55,544 nucleotides of DNA from Clostridiales bacterium. GTDB taxonomy: Bacteria > Bacillota > Clostridia > Lachnospirales > Lachnospiraceae. Position 1 is the first letter of the stretch. Each line of letters starts with the position of its first letter. The stretch is from contig JAJQIK010000041.1 of NCBI GenBank assembly GCA_021199255.1, positions 1 to 55,544 of the forward strand, in the 5' to 3' direction. Shown in pieces: positions 44,770 through 54,845 of this stretch. The position numbers were made by a program, and so were the translations under genes. Below the pieces are notes generated by a model. That model saw only the letters and a list, made by a program, of their open reading frames with translations. It did not search any database and had not been told where the DNA came from.

Positions 44770-45686
44770 CATGAACCGCACATTTTTTCTACATTGATCA
44801 TTCCCCACCCCTGCTTGTTCCAGGAATCTCCCATATCCCTCGCGCTGTAAATCATCTTCCTTTTGACCTGTTCCGGGCTGGCATAAGGATTCTTCTGCAA
44901 ATATAACGCCGCCGCGCCGGATACAATCGGAGTCGCCATGGAAGTGCCGCTCTTAGCCGTATAGGCGTCTCGATATTCCCCTCTGTTTCCTTTCCGGCAC
45001 TTTATACTGCAGGATACCACGTCTGTCCCCGGCGCTACCACATCCGGCTTCCGGTATAACATTCTCCGGCTTCCCCTGCCGGAATAATTTTCACACAAAT
45101 CCTGGCGGGCGCCAAAATACCCGCCCTCATGGCAGCCCACCGTAATCACTCTTGGGCTGCTCCCCAGAGGCGATATGGTTCCCTCTCCCGGTCCGTTATT
45201 CCCCGCCGCGCATACCACCACAATTCCCTGTTCCCATACGGCGTCCAGCAGGGCAATCAGCTCCTCCATGGATTCCCGCAGGCCATCCTGGCCGATTCCC
45301 ACCGAGATATTTAATACCCGTATCCGATAGCGGGTACGGTTCTGCAATACCCACAGCAATCCCCGATACATGCTCTCTAAGCTTCCCTCGCCGTTGTAAT
45401 CCAGCACCTTGCCCACACACAGCCTGCAGGCCGGCGCGATCCCTTTATATAAGCCATGGGAGGCGCGCCCGCAGCCGCCTATGCAGCCCGCCACATGGGT
45501 GCCGTGCCCGCTGTCGTCATAGCTGCCCGTCCTCCCATTGACAAAATCGGCAAACCCAACGACTCTGTCCTCAAAATCCGGATGGCCGCCAATTCCCGTA
45601 TCCAGCACCGCCACCGTGATTTCCCCTGTGCTGATCCGATTCTGTATCCAGTCGCTGCACCCAATCTGTTTTCTGACACGATTCAC
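44766..45686 (-). CDS. Subtilisin-like S8 serine protease without signal peptide
   Basis: This 306-residue serine protease of the subtilase family has an intact triad: D29 in AVLDTGIGGHPDFEDRV, H61 in SGHGTHVAG and S249 in SGTSMATPIVSGAAALYLQ. The oxyanion Asn is N163 in AAGNNGPGEG. There is no signal peptide or long propeptide, so it is likely intracellular or released by another route. The protein is rich in Cys for a subtilase. The start is GTG at 45686 with GGAG 8 bases ahead. It lies directly after a terminator, only 14 bases away, so its expression may depend on read-through from the surface protein genes. Confidence 0.9.
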   Translation of the reverse strand: MNRVRKQIGCSDWIQNRISTGEITVAVLDTGIGGHPDFEDRVVGFADFVNGRTGSYDDSGHGTHVAGCIGGCGRASHGLYKGIAPACRLCVGKVLDYNGEGSLESMYRGLLWVLQNRTRYRIRVLNISVGIGQDGLRESMEELIALLDAVWEQGIVVVCAAGNNGPGEGTISPLGSSPRVITVGCHEGGYFGARQDLCENYSGRGSRRMLYRKPDVVAPGTDVVSCSIKCRKGNRGEYRDAYTAKSGTSMATPIVSGAAALYLQKNPYASPEQVKRKMIYSARDMGDSWNKQGWGMINVEKMCGSC

Positions 45687-45700
45687 GGAATTTCTCCATA

Positions 45701-45738
45701 AAAAACTCTCGGCTTCGATTTATTCTATGCCGAGAGTT
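45701..45738 (-). terminator. Terminator after the surface protein genes
   Basis: Arms AACTCTCGGC (45704-45713) and GCCGAGAGTT (45729-45738) form 10 perfect pairs around a 15-base loop. On the minus strand the stem runs into six T in all. The next start codon (45686) is 14 bases away. Confidence 0.85.
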
Positions 45739-45773
45739 CCTATATGTTCTGTCTGATAACCTGATTCTGCTTT

Positions 45774-48635
45774 CTATTCCGCGCCGCCTTTTCTGCGCCG
45801 TTTGCCGCCGCCCCGGTAAAAAAATACCGCCATCGAGGCAAAGAAAAGACCTGCCGCCAAAAACCATTTGGGGTGAATACTGTCGTCCCCGGTATCGGGC
45901 GAATCATCCTGATTGCCAAGGGAGGCAAACACGGCCTGCCCTTCCTCCACATCTGCTACCGTCGTATTGCCGGCGCTAAAATTATAGATTCCATAAGAGG
46001 AAAAATGCTTCGCCGTAAAGCATATCCCATCCATTCCGTCCACAGATACGACCTGACTGTCCACCTCTTCCAACTGCCCGTCCGCGTCCAGACAGACCAC
46101 ATGAAGATTATCGCTTCCAACGCCGTCCGGCATCGGGATCGTCACCTCCACGCTCCGCTTTCCAAGGCTCGTTATGGGAATCCCCGTATTCTGCTCTGCC
46201 ATAGTGATCTCATAAGCGCACAGATTATGAGGCAGGGCATTGCCATAAAGGGTCTTATATACCTGGCTGATGTCCGCCTTGGCGTCCTCGCTATCCTCGA
46301 TATAAATCCCATAGCTGCCGTCATTGTCTTCCATCACGGCAGCAGCCATGCCGCCCTGGGAAATGGAATAACTATTGACCTCTACAGTCAACGATACTTC
46401 CTCAGATACCTCCCGGCTCTCCGTATTGGCAAGCTGCTCCTCTCCCTCTTCCAGAAGATAGGTCATGCCATCGATCTGACAGGTATCTCCCGCCGCCGGG
46501 AGCGTCCCCGTTCCCTGACGGGCGACAATCTCCAGAATACCGTTTTCTTCCGCCGTAGCTTCTGCGGCAATCTTGCATATCACACCGTTAAAACCGGCCA
46601 CATCAGCCGCCAGCACCGTCCCCGATAAGTCCGTGACCGCCTCCGGCACCACCGCCACCAGACTGCCCTTCAAAGCCAGGTCGCGATAGGCGTCCCGATA
46701 TAATTTGGTCGCCGTTTCCTCATAAGAAAGCTGCGGAAGCGTCTCCCCTTCAAATACAATCACGCCTTCAGAGTCCTCTTTGCCGGAATCCGTACTGTCA
46801 AAAGCGCGCAGTCCGATCTCTTCTACAGACGCCGGAACCATAACCGTGGTAAGGGGACAGCCTGCGAAGGCTCTGTCCCTGATCTCCTTTACCTGCCCGC
46901 CGCCCTCTATCTGAGTCAGGTTACTACAGCCCAAAAAAGCCGCTTCCCCTATCACCTCAACGCTGTCGGGAATCTGCACCTGAACGATACTCTGGCAGTC
47001 CCGAAAGGCTTCCGCGCCGATTCTTTTCACCTCGTCCGGAATCTCCACTACGCTGTCATCGCCGCGATAATCCAGCAAAATACCGTCGCCTACGATCAGA
47101 AAATCTTCCCCGCCGTTTTCCTCCCAGTCGCTAAGCCATGGCGTTTTCGCGAAAGCGGCTACCGCAATCTCCTGCACGCTTTCCGGAATGACTACATCAG
47201 TCAAACTGTCGCAATGATAAAATGCCGCATAACCGATTTCTTCCACCCCGTCAGGAATCGTAATAGACTCTAAACCGGATCTGGCAAAGGCAAATTCGCC
47301 GATTCTTACGATACCGTCCGCAATCTCATAATCCGTCATCTCATCACGGTAATAGGCCTGTGCTGCAATCACAGTACCGTCTACCACGGTATATTTGGGA
47401 AAGGAGCCGCCCTTCGCATCATCGGAGCCCTCCAGCCCCGGCACGGTATCCTGCTCCTCGTCGTCTGCTGTGCTTCCGCCCAGAGTCGTCCCTGTACTTC
47501 CCACATTGACGGTGGCCTCCGCGTTATCCACGATTACATAAGCCTCCTGGCCGATAATTCTGCTCTTGCCCTTTACGGAAGCGTCCTCTTCCTCCTCCAT
47601 GGCATTGATATGGGAGACTTCGTGATAATAATCTACCGGCGCCTGAAGCTGCTCCTGCTCCCCGCTGTCATTCTCCGATACGCTGCTCTCCCCCTCGTCC
47701 TCAGAAGCGGGCACCGGCGCGTCCTCATGCTCAGACACCTCAAAATCCTCCAATACCAGACTGTCCGCGTAAGCTTCCGCGGCGGAGCCTTCCTCCGCCT
47801 CGATCTCCAATCGGGTGCAGCCGTCAAAGGCAGTGGCATGAATCGAGCTGACCGAGGGCGGAATGGTAATCTCCCGCAGCCTGACGCAATTTTCAAAGGC
47901 CTTCATATCAATGGAATTAACCGAATAAGGAATCTCCACTTCCTTCAGGTTCTTACAGTTAGAGAAGGCATACCCCGGAATCTCCTTGACGTTACTGCTG
48001 ATCGACACGCTCTCCAGATTATAGTCTCCCCAGAAAGCGTAAGGCTTGATCTGGGTAATGGTGGAGGGCATGGTATAAGTATCCCCTTCCCTGCCCGCCA
48101 GAACCTGATATAGGATCGTCCTGCCGTTGGAGCCCTTATTGTAAATGGCGCCGTCATCACAGGTAAACTTTGCATTACTGCTGTCCACATCGATGTTGGC
48201 TAAGCTGTAGCAGCCTGCAAAAGCGCCGTTGCCAAGCTCCGTAAGCCCTGTGCCGACAGTCACCTCCTCAAGCAGCGGACACCCGCTGAATGCGGCATTG
48301 CCGATACTCTCTACCGAATCGGGAATGGTGACGCTCAAGAGATTACTGCACCCGGAAAAAGCGCTGGAGCCAATGGATTCTACCGAACTGCCGATGGTAA
48401 CGTGCTGTATCGTTTCGTTACCCGCAAAGGCATTGGACTCTATTTTTTTTACATAATTGGAAATAGACACGTCCTCTGCCGTGCCATTGTACTTCACTAA
48501 TGTGGTTCCATTCATCTGAAAATCAGATGCGGAAGAGGTCTCTACCGCTTCCACATCTGAGACAGGAATCTGTGTCGCTGCCAGGGCTGTCGCCAACAGC
48601 AGCGCACCAATCAGATTTCTTATGTTTTTCCTCAT
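45774..48635 (-). CDS. BspA-type leucine-rich-repeat surface protein with PxTGD tail
   Basis: This 953-residue secreted wall protein starts at 48635 (MRKNIRNLIG, GGAG upstream), with a signal peptide to about residue 30. Two blocks of BspA-type leucine-rich repeats follow, of the form VTIPDSVESIGNAAFSGC, at about 60-280 and 440-620. An acidic Ser/Glu-rich linker divides them. A C-terminal domain is shared with the neighbouring giant protein (VEVTIPMPDGVGSDNLHV ... CFTAKHFSSYGIYNF). The tail SPDTGDDSIHPKWFL, membrane helix and basic end look like a variant sortase signal. BspA repeats in other bacteria bind host proteins or cells; the target here is unknown. Its gene overlaps the end of the larger one upstream if the first ATG is used. 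Confidence 0.85.
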   Translation of the reverse strand: MRKNIRNLIGALLLATALAATQIPVSDVEAVETSSASDFQMNGTTLVKYNGTAEDVSISNYVKKIESNAFAGNETIQHVTIGSSVESIGSSAFSGCSNLLSVTIPDSVESIGNAAFSGCPLLEEVTVGTGLTELGNGAFAGCYSLANIDVDSSNAKFTCDDGAIYNKGSNGRTILYQVLAGREGDTYTMPSTITQIKPYAFWGDYNLESVSISSNVKEIPGYAFSNCKNLKEVEIPYSVNSIDMKAFENCVRLREITIPPSVSSIHATAFDGCTRLEIEAEEGSAAEAYADSLVLEDFEVSEHEDAPVPASEDEGESSVSENDSGEQEQLQAPVDYYHEVSHINAMEEEEDASVKGKSRIIGQEAYVIVDNAEATVNVGSTGTTLGGSTADDEEQDTVPGLEGSDDAKGGSFPKYTVVDGTVIAAQAYYRDEMTDYEIADGIVRIGEFAFARSGLESITIPDGVEEIGYAAFYHCDSLTDVVIPESVQEIAVAAFAKTPWLSDWEENGGEDFLIVGDGILLDYRGDDSVVEIPDEVKRIGAEAFRDCQSIVQVQIPDSVEVIGEAAFLGCSNLTQIEGGGQVKEIRDRAFAGCPLTTVMVPASVEEIGLRAFDSTDSGKEDSEGVIVFEGETLPQLSYEETATKLYRDAYRDLALKGSLVAVVPEAVTDLSGTVLAADVAGFNGVICKIAAEATAEENGILEIVARQGTGTLPAAGDTCQIDGMTYLLEEGEEQLANTESREVSEEVSLTVEVNSYSISQGGMAAAVMEDNDGSYGIYIEDSEDAKADISQVYKTLYGNALPHNLCAYEITMAEQNTGIPITSLGKRSVEVTIPMPDGVGSDNLHVVCLDADGQLEEVDSQVVSVDGMDGICFTAKHFSSYGIYNFSAGNTTVADVEEGQAVFASLGNQDDSPDTGDDSIHPKWFLAAGLFFASMAVFFYRGGGKRRRKGGAE

Positions 48636-48646
48636 AGGCTTCTCCA

Positions 48647-51600
48647 TTATGCCGTTTTGGGCGTTACATTCTTATCCTTCTTCATAAATAAGATGATAGA
48701 CAAACATGCCAGCCCGATGGATAAGAACCATTTCGGATGAATCGGATCGCCGGTCTGCGGCGTCACATCCAGCATACCCTCCGTCAGATTGCCTGTATCT
48801 ACATAAATCGTATAGGGCGAGAAGTGGGTTGCCGTGAAACGGATACACGGAACGCCGTTGATCGTGGTAAAGTTTTCGTTCAGATTCTCCAACTGGTTAT
48901 CATTAATCACCGCTCCCGCCATATTGTTGCCGCCATAAGCCACCAACGCGTCCGGAATCGGAATGGTAATATCCACGGTGAGCCCCTCCGTCTGCGCTTC
49001 TGTGAGCTGATAGGTACCCGTAGAATCCCACAGCGTAATGTCCATCGCATAATACAGGATATTCTCAAGGCTTTCATACTTATTGGTAAGAGCCGCCGCT
49101 ACCGCCTGCGTAGCTTCGTCCGTCTCCGAAATCTTAATCACAAAATTGTCCGTAGAGCCGTTCACATTGGCAGTCGCCAAATCCTTGTTGGAAATGCCGG
49201 GCTTGGTAATATCCACCCTGGTATTTCCACTGTCGGTACCCGTACCCGTTGAGGTAGTGGCCGTACCGGTAGACGTCGTACCTGCAGCGGTGCTGGAAGC
49301 CGTGGAATCCGTGAACTCCGCCGTAATCGTCACATTGTTGGAGGGCATCGTAAAGGTCGTGGGCGACAGGCTGACGCTTGCTAAAGTCACGCCGGTGGAA
49401 TCGGTCGTCCATTTACTGAATACCTGCCCGGAGGCCGGCGTATTCGCCGTAATAATCACAGTGGTGCCCGCCGCGTAGCTGCCGCTGCCGCTGCCGTTTA
49501 TGACAGTGACCACATACTGCTCTGTGGACGAGGTCTCGGAGGACGTCGAAGAAGTCGAGCTGCTGGTGGAACTACTGGTCGTGCTGCTGGTGGCAGAGCT
49601 GCTGCTGCTGGTGGTAGTCGTCGTGGTGCTGCTGCTCCCCGATGTGGCGGTATAAAGCGCCATAATTGTCTTATTGGACTGAATATTCGTATAGGTGTCG
49701 CTCCATTTGGAGAAGGTATAGCCGGTATGGGTCGCCGCCTGCGGCGCTATGGCGTCCTCGCCCGGTTCGATATACTGCGTGGAACCAATCTGGGAGCCGT
49801 CGATACCGTCGTAAAATTCCACCACATATTTGCCATTCACCATACCGCTGGTCGAATATCCCTGCGCGATAAAAATAGTATTCTCGTAAATTTTATCAGT
49901 AATCAGGGTATTGTTGGTGCCAAGCCAGCCCGTGAAGGTCCAGGTATCCGTATCCAAATCCACGTCCGGATCGTCCGCGTACGCGCCGTCCTCCACATAC
50001 TGGGTATCCGCCGCCTGCTGGCCCTCCGCATCCAGGAACATAACCGTCCATACGCCGCTTAAGGCCGAATACTGCAGCTTATACACCGTCCCGTTATCAT
50101 CTACATACCGCTCCGCCGAAGAATCCTCATAGGCATAGACTGTCGTCGTAACCTTGTCGGTATCCTCTTCAAACGCGTCCCCGGCAATATAAACCTCCGT
50201 GCCGTAAATCGTCAGGCTGGACAGCTTGTCAGCGCCCGCAAAGGCTCCTGATTCAATATAGTTCACCGTCCTGGGCAGAACCACCGTCTGCAGGCTGTCG
50301 CAATCCTTAAAGCAGTCCTCCGGAATCGTGGCCAGTCCTGCCGTGGTGCTTAAATCCACTGTGGTAATGTAATCACAGTCTTCAAAGGCACTGGCCTTGA
50401 TCTCGCTGACATTCTCCAGATTAGGGTCGTTGGTCAGGCTGACAATCGCCGCGCCCACCAGCTTGCCCCTGGACGCCAGACATTCCTCAATGGTATAGGA
50501 GCCGTCTGTATTCACTGAATATACAATCCCGTTCTCCGTTGTGTAATAATCATTATTGCTGACCGTCTGCAGGGCATAACACCCTCTGAACGGGGAAGTC
50601 CCAATATCCGCACAGTCGTCGCCCAGTATGACATATTGCAGCCGTTCGCAGCTGTCAAAAGCATAATCCGGCAGATATTCCACACTGTTTAAGGTCACAG
50701 AGGTAATCCAGTCATTCCCCCGCGTCGCCGTCTCATACTCGGAACTCGTGTCATCATAATCCACATAATAACCGCTGAACAATCCGGGCACAGTCTCGGT
50801 GTCGTCGCTGCCCGCTGTGGAGCTGATATACATTTTATAAGTATCCGTATCCCAAATCTTTCCGGAAAGGTAAGTGGTGATATTCAATCCATTGCTGTAG
50901 GAACCTGCGGAGCCATCCGCCGTATAATTCTTATAATAACCATATACGTCGATGGAACCCACCCCGGCAGGCACCACAATATTCTGGGTGGCATAGATCA
51001 GATTACTCTCATCCTCCGTAGGCGCCCGGTACTGGTCTCCCGCCGCATACAGCACCTGATTTTCAATCACATCATAAGGATCTTTGTCATAGTAAGCCTG
51101 GGGGCTATTGCTCTTGGCATAGACGGTAATCGGCTCAAACAGCCAGTCCAGCAGGGTATTCACTGTATGGGAGGCCAACTGGCCTGCCGTCCCTGCGCTG
51201 GCCAATGTACCGGACGATGCGCCGCCGGAAGTTCTGGCCGACGGAGCGCCGGATACCCAATTATCCCAATCATCGCAGAAGTCCTCATTAATCCACGGGC
51301 CGTAATAGTCGGAAGCGTAAGCAGACGCCTCGGCGTCCGTATCACCGTTTGTATCATTCCATAGGGCGGCGAAAGCCACCCGATAGGTATCATAATAGGA
51401 GTCCGCGTAAGCCGTATAATAACGCGACTCCATCATGGTCTCATAGGTACCGTAGCCGCCCGCCTTAATCTGTGCGGCGTAGGCCTCGTTCAAAAGGTCG
51501 CTGATCTGGTCATACTTAGGATAATCCAGCAGTGTGACCAGTTCCGTATTGGGGTTATACATGACGGTCAGGCAGGTGGGGAACAGGCTCCTGTAGCAGA

Positions 51601-54010
51601 CCCGGATACTCTCGCCCGACTTGATCATATTGTCAGGATCCATCGCCCATTCAAAGGGCGCGTAGCCCTCTACAATATCCCCATGGAAGGTCAGCTCACT
51701 GCTTCCGGTGGCAAAAGCGTCCTCCCCGATAGTCAGGGCGCCGTCGCCGGTATAAACCCCGCTGGCGGGGCTGGCAAAGGTGACGTCGATTAAGCTGGTG
51801 CAGCCTTCAAAAGCCTCGTCGCCGATGGACGTCACGGAATCCCCGATATATACTGTGGTCAGCTTCAGCCAGCCCTGAAATGCCCCGTCCTCAATACTGG
51901 AAAGCTTACCGCCGTCCTCGATAGTCAAAGTACGAACCGCCTGATTAAACTCATCATCAGAGAAGCAATCCGACGCAATCCCGGTGACCGTGGTATTTCC
52001 TACCGTCGAGGGAATCACCAGGTCGATGCTGCTGGTACTCGTCGCGTTGGGGCTGAAGGTACAGGAGGTTAAAACGCCGTCCTCGTCGATACAAAGCAGA
52101 TAATCCCCATCGCTGACTTCATAATATTCTACCCCGTTTTCCACATACAGATAGGGCACCACATCCGATACCGCCGTCACTGCTGTCCAGGTACTCGTGC
52201 GCGGATAAGCGTACGCTCCGCCGGAGGTGGTCTTAGGACCCTTGACATAGAAATTGGAGTTCGTCACATCAGAAAACAGGCCCGCGGTCGTCACCACACC
52301 CTTGTTGTTGTCGCGGGCACCGCCCTCATACTTGGCCAGACTGCCCCCATAGAGATTGTTGGTCTCATCGGCAGGGAACTCCACATACTGCAGGTTCACA
52401 CAGCCGTGGAACATGGCTACCGGTACGGTGACCATGGTACTGGTACCATAATTTCTGGGGAATACCACGCTGCCTAAGCTGGTCCTGCCGGCAAACATAT
52501 AGTTCCCAATGCTGTCACTGGAAGACATACAGTTTGTCGACGTCCCCTGGGGAAAGGTAATATCCAGCGCCGCCCCGCCTGAGGCCACGGCAAAAGCGCC
52601 CGCGCCAATGGAAGTGATTACGGCGTCGGACATTTCCACGGAGGTCAGCGCCGAGCAATTATAAAACGCATAATCCCCTATGACGCAGCCCTGGGTAAGA
52701 GAGTCCAAATCAACGGTAGTTAACTTCGTACAATCAGCAAACGCCCCATAACCGATCTCGGTTAACGCCGTGGGCAGGGTGATGCTGGTGATGGCGGTAT
52801 TATAAAAACATTCGTTCCCTATGGTTGCGACGGCCTGGCTCATCTCCACAGAGGCCAGCCTGGTACAGCCCTTAAACGCCCTGTTGCCAATATTGGTAAC
52901 GCTCTTCAGATTCACTGAGGTCAGCATGGTAGCACCGGAAAAGGCGTCGTCCCCGATATACAAAATGTTGGGAATCGTCATACTCTCTACCTGGCTGACC
53001 CCCTCAAAGGTGCTATCGCCAATGCCGACCATGACTACATCGCTGGTGGTTTTCACCAGAAAGCCGTAATCGTCCTCGGTAGAACCGGTAGTAAGCGTTG
53101 CGCTGCCGTCGTCATACGCCACATAAATCGTGCCGCTGCTGCCTGGCGTACTGTTCTGTACACTGACCAGCGTAAAACCGCTTCCGAACTTCGACAAGGC
53201 AGTATCATTATCGCAATAAAACCGCAGCTTCTGCGCTTCTGTCAAATCGCTGGCAGGAATGGAAGTTAACGCGTTAGGCGCACTATCGCCGCCATTCTTT
53301 TTATATGTTTCAAATTCTGTTATTTTCGCATTCCAAACTGAAGAATTATTTACCGAATAATAGTTTTCAAAATAATTATTGATGACAGTGTTGGTGCCAT
53401 AAGCATTATTCCAATCATTATATGTATATTCCAAGCTTTGGGTAGGGTCAAAGCTGTTCGTCATACCGCTCAGCGCGCTGCTATGGGCGTCGCTATCACT
53501 TGTACTGTAATAGTTGGTGTACTTCGTAGTTGTTACCGTATAATACTCCTCATTCATAATTTCCGGGAAGGTCAGTTCAGAGGTCAGGTACAGATTATTA
53601 TATTTGCAGACGATCCCCCTAGTTACACTGCTGATCGTGACCGTATAATACATAAACTGCCAGCTCATTTCATAGCCGCCGCTGTCCATCTGGCGCATCG
53701 ATAAGGACATTTTAACATCATTATAACTACCGCCCACATTTGCTATCAAATCATCAGCGGAAACATTGGCGTATTTGTCAAGCTTTACACTTGAACCCAG
53801 CAAATCACTTGCGTCACTGGCATCATATCCAAAATCCTCCATGTCATGCAGATCCGTTGATTCGGTAGTTTCCTCACCGTCTGCATAGTTTTCCGGCACA
53901 GGCACAGCGGCAATCACGATTGCCGTAATCATTAAAACGGCCGCAAGGCTCCGCCTTACGCTTCTCTTTAATCTTCTCTTCGTTTTCCTGATTGGTGTTT
54001 TCCTGGACAT
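48647..54010 (-). CDS. Giant BspA-type leucine-rich-repeat surface protein with InlB-type repeats
   Basis: This 1787-residue secreted protein has an N-terminal basic signal peptide (RRSLAAVLMITAIVIAAVPV). Leucine-rich repeats of BspA type lie at about 330-500 and 680-780, with a further block at 1100-1290 (DVTFASPASGVY, LTSVEMSDAVITSIGAGAF). Three InlB/Listeria-Bacteroides-type repeats follow (WTVMFLDAEGQQ, YVVEFYDGIDGSQIGSTQY, YVVTVINGSGSG). A Ser/Thr-rich linker at 49536-49640 lies between the last two. The C terminus carries the same domain as its neighbour, then TPQTGDPIHPKWFL, a membrane helix and Lys residues. The ATG at 54010 has AAGGAGAG. Likely role: adhesion to host or other cells (inference). 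No cohesin, dockerin or enzyme domain was seen. Confidence 0.87.
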   Translation of the reverse strand: MSRKTPIRKTKRRLKRSVRRSLAAVLMITAIVIAAVPVPENYADGEETTESTDLHDMEDFGYDASDASDLLGSSVKLDKYANVSADDLIANVGGSYNDVKMSLSMRQMDSGGYEMSWQFMYYTVTISSVTRGIVCKYNNLYLTSELTFPEIMNEEYYTVTTTKYTNYYSTSDSDAHSSALSGMTNSFDPTQSLEYTYNDWNNAYGTNTVINNYFENYYSVNNSSVWNAKITEFETYKKNGGDSAPNALTSIPASDLTEAQKLRFYCDNDTALSKFGSGFTLVSVQNSTPGSSGTIYVAYDDGSATLTTGSTEDDYGFLVKTTSDVVMVGIGDSTFEGVSQVESMTIPNILYIGDDAFSGATMLTSVNLKSVTNIGNRAFKGCTRLASVEMSQAVATIGNECFYNTAITSITLPTALTEIGYGAFADCTKLTTVDLDSLTQGCVIGDYAFYNCSALTSVEMSDAVITSIGAGAFAVASGGAALDITFPQGTSTNCMSSSDSIGNYMFAGRTSLGSVVFPRNYGTSTMVTVPVAMFHGCVNLQYVEFPADETNNLYGGSLAKYEGGARDNNKGVVTTAGLFSDVTNSNFYVKGPKTTSGGAYAYPRTSTWTAVTAVSDVVPYLYVENGVEYYEVSDGDYLLCIDEDGVLTSCTFSPNATSTSSIDLVIPSTVGNTTVTGIASDCFSDDEFNQAVRTLTIEDGGKLSSIEDGAFQGWLKLTTVYIGDSVTSIGDEAFEGCTSLIDVTFASPASGVYTGDGALTIGEDAFATGSSELTFHGDIVEGYAPFEWAMDPDNMIKSGESIRVCYRSLFPTCLTVMYNPNTELVTLLDYPKYDQISDLLNEAYAAQIKAGGYGTYETMMESRYYTAYADSYYDTYRVAFAALWNDTNGDTDAEASAYASDYYGPWINEDFCDDWDNWVSGAPSARTSGGASSGTLASAGTAGQLASHTVNTLLDWLFEPITVYAKSNSPQAYYDKDPYDVIENQVLYAAGDQYRAPTEDESNLIYATQNIVVPAGVGSIDVYGYYKNYTADGSAGSYSNGLNITTYLSGKIWDTDTYKMYISSTAGSDDTETVPGLFSGYYVDYDDTSSEYETATRGNDWITSVTLNSVEYLPDYAFDSCERLQYVILGDDCADIGTSPFRGCYALQTVSNNDYYTTENGIVYSVNTDGSYTIEECLASRGKLVGAAIVSLTNDPNLENVSEIKASAFEDCDYITTVDLSTTAGLATIPEDCFKDCDSLQTVVLPRTVNYIESGAFAGADKLSSLTIYGTEVYIAGDAFEEDTDKVTTTVYAYEDSSAERYVDDNGTVYKLQYSALSGVWTVMFLDAEGQQAADTQYVEDGAYADDPDVDLDTDTWTFTGWLGTNNTLITDKIYENTIFIAQGYSTSGMVNGKYVVEFYDGIDGSQIGSTQYIEPGEDAIAPQAATHTGYTFSKWSDTYTNIQSNKTIMALYTATSGSSSTTTTTTSSSSSATSSTTSSSTSSSTSSTSSETSSTEQYVVTVINGSGSGSYAAGTTVIITANTPASGQVFSKWTTDSTGVTLASVSLSPTTFTMPSNNVTITAEFTDSTASSTAAGTTSTGTATTSTGTGTDSGNTRVDITKPGISNKDLATANVNGSTDNFVIKISETDEATQAVAAALTNKYESLENILYYAMDITLWDSTGTYQLTEAQTEGLTVDITIPIPDALVAYGGNNMAGAVINDNQLENLNENFTTINGVPCIRFTATHFSPYTIYVDTGNLTEGMLDVTPQTGDPIHPKWFLSIGLACLSIILFMKKDKNVTPKTA

Positions 54011-54845
54011 GGTATCTCTCCTTACTCCCCTTGGTTATGATTCGGTCATTGAAAAACTCATTTATAATGCTGTCTTCATTGTGCAAATTGCATCAGCATA
54101 AGCAGACCCTTTGGAAACGTCGCGCAAGCGCGCCTGTGTTGATGATACAATTGTACAATTCACAAGCAAGTATACGTTTCGCAATCACTTTCCTGGTTAT
54201 GATGATTATGGTCAGTAATCGAGGAACTTTTCATCATACTCAAAGCGCTTATGAAATTGCTCCTATGTAAGCACGCTTATAAATCGTGCGGGATAAATCT
54301 TGTAACCTTATAAAACGATATTGACAATATCAGAATCATGGAATCCTGCGCTATCAATCATTTGCCAGATGGATCGCGTCAAACAACTCCTGTAAAATAA
54401 TTTATGCGAACGCATCGGCTCCCTGGGAACGCCAAACCACCGCCCTCCACAGTTTTTCATGCCGAAGAAACAGTGAACCAGTCCCTTCTTTTCGGTTCTT
54501 ACAGTCTGATATGCTTCCCAATAAAATATCCTCATATATATATCGGCAAATATCCTAAACCGGCTTAGTTTTTTCGCCACAATAAGCCTATGGTATTTTG
54601 TTCACATACATTTTTATTTTATCATATGCCAAGATTAATGCAAGCATTTAGTTTTGAAAGCATCTCTGGAAAATGTCTCTATACGTCGCCAGAACCTCTA
54701 AAGCATCTTAGAAAACATTTTAGAAAATTGTTTTGAGCGCTTTTCAGAAAGCTCTTTTATGGTAAATGTATTTTTTTTGAGGAAAACGTTTTCTGCAATA
54801 CTGCTTAAAGCTTTCGCAAAATTTAACCCATACTAATCCTTCATT
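54011..54845. other. Gene-free leader region before the giant surface protein gene
   Basis: No believable gene was found on either strand here. Seen are palindromes AATTGTACAATT (54149-54160), TGCAA-A-TTGCA just after 54080 and GATATTG-A-CAATATC (54317-54331). A possible promoter lies at 54299-54327 (next entry). The stretch 54590-54840 is AT-rich with runs of T and a GAAAACGTTTTC palindrome at 54782-54793. Confidence 0.5.
54299..54327 (-). promoter_or_regulatory. Possible promoter of the giant surface protein gene
   Basis: On the minus strand TTGTCA (54327-54322), a 17-base spacer and TACAAG (54304-54299) could act as a promoter, giving a leader of about 280 bases. The -35 box lies inside the 15-base palindrome GATATTG-A-CAATATC, which could be an operator. 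Confidence 0.35.

Noticed and set aside
54308-54580. 90-codon open frame on the minus strand with a GTG start
   Set aside because: No ribosome binding site, no recognisable domain, and it overlaps the likely promoter region of the adhesin gene.
54782-54793. GAAAACGTTTTC palindrome resembling a CcpA cre site
   Set aside because: The flanks lack the TG...CA positions of the cre consensus on both strands, and no promoter is nearby.
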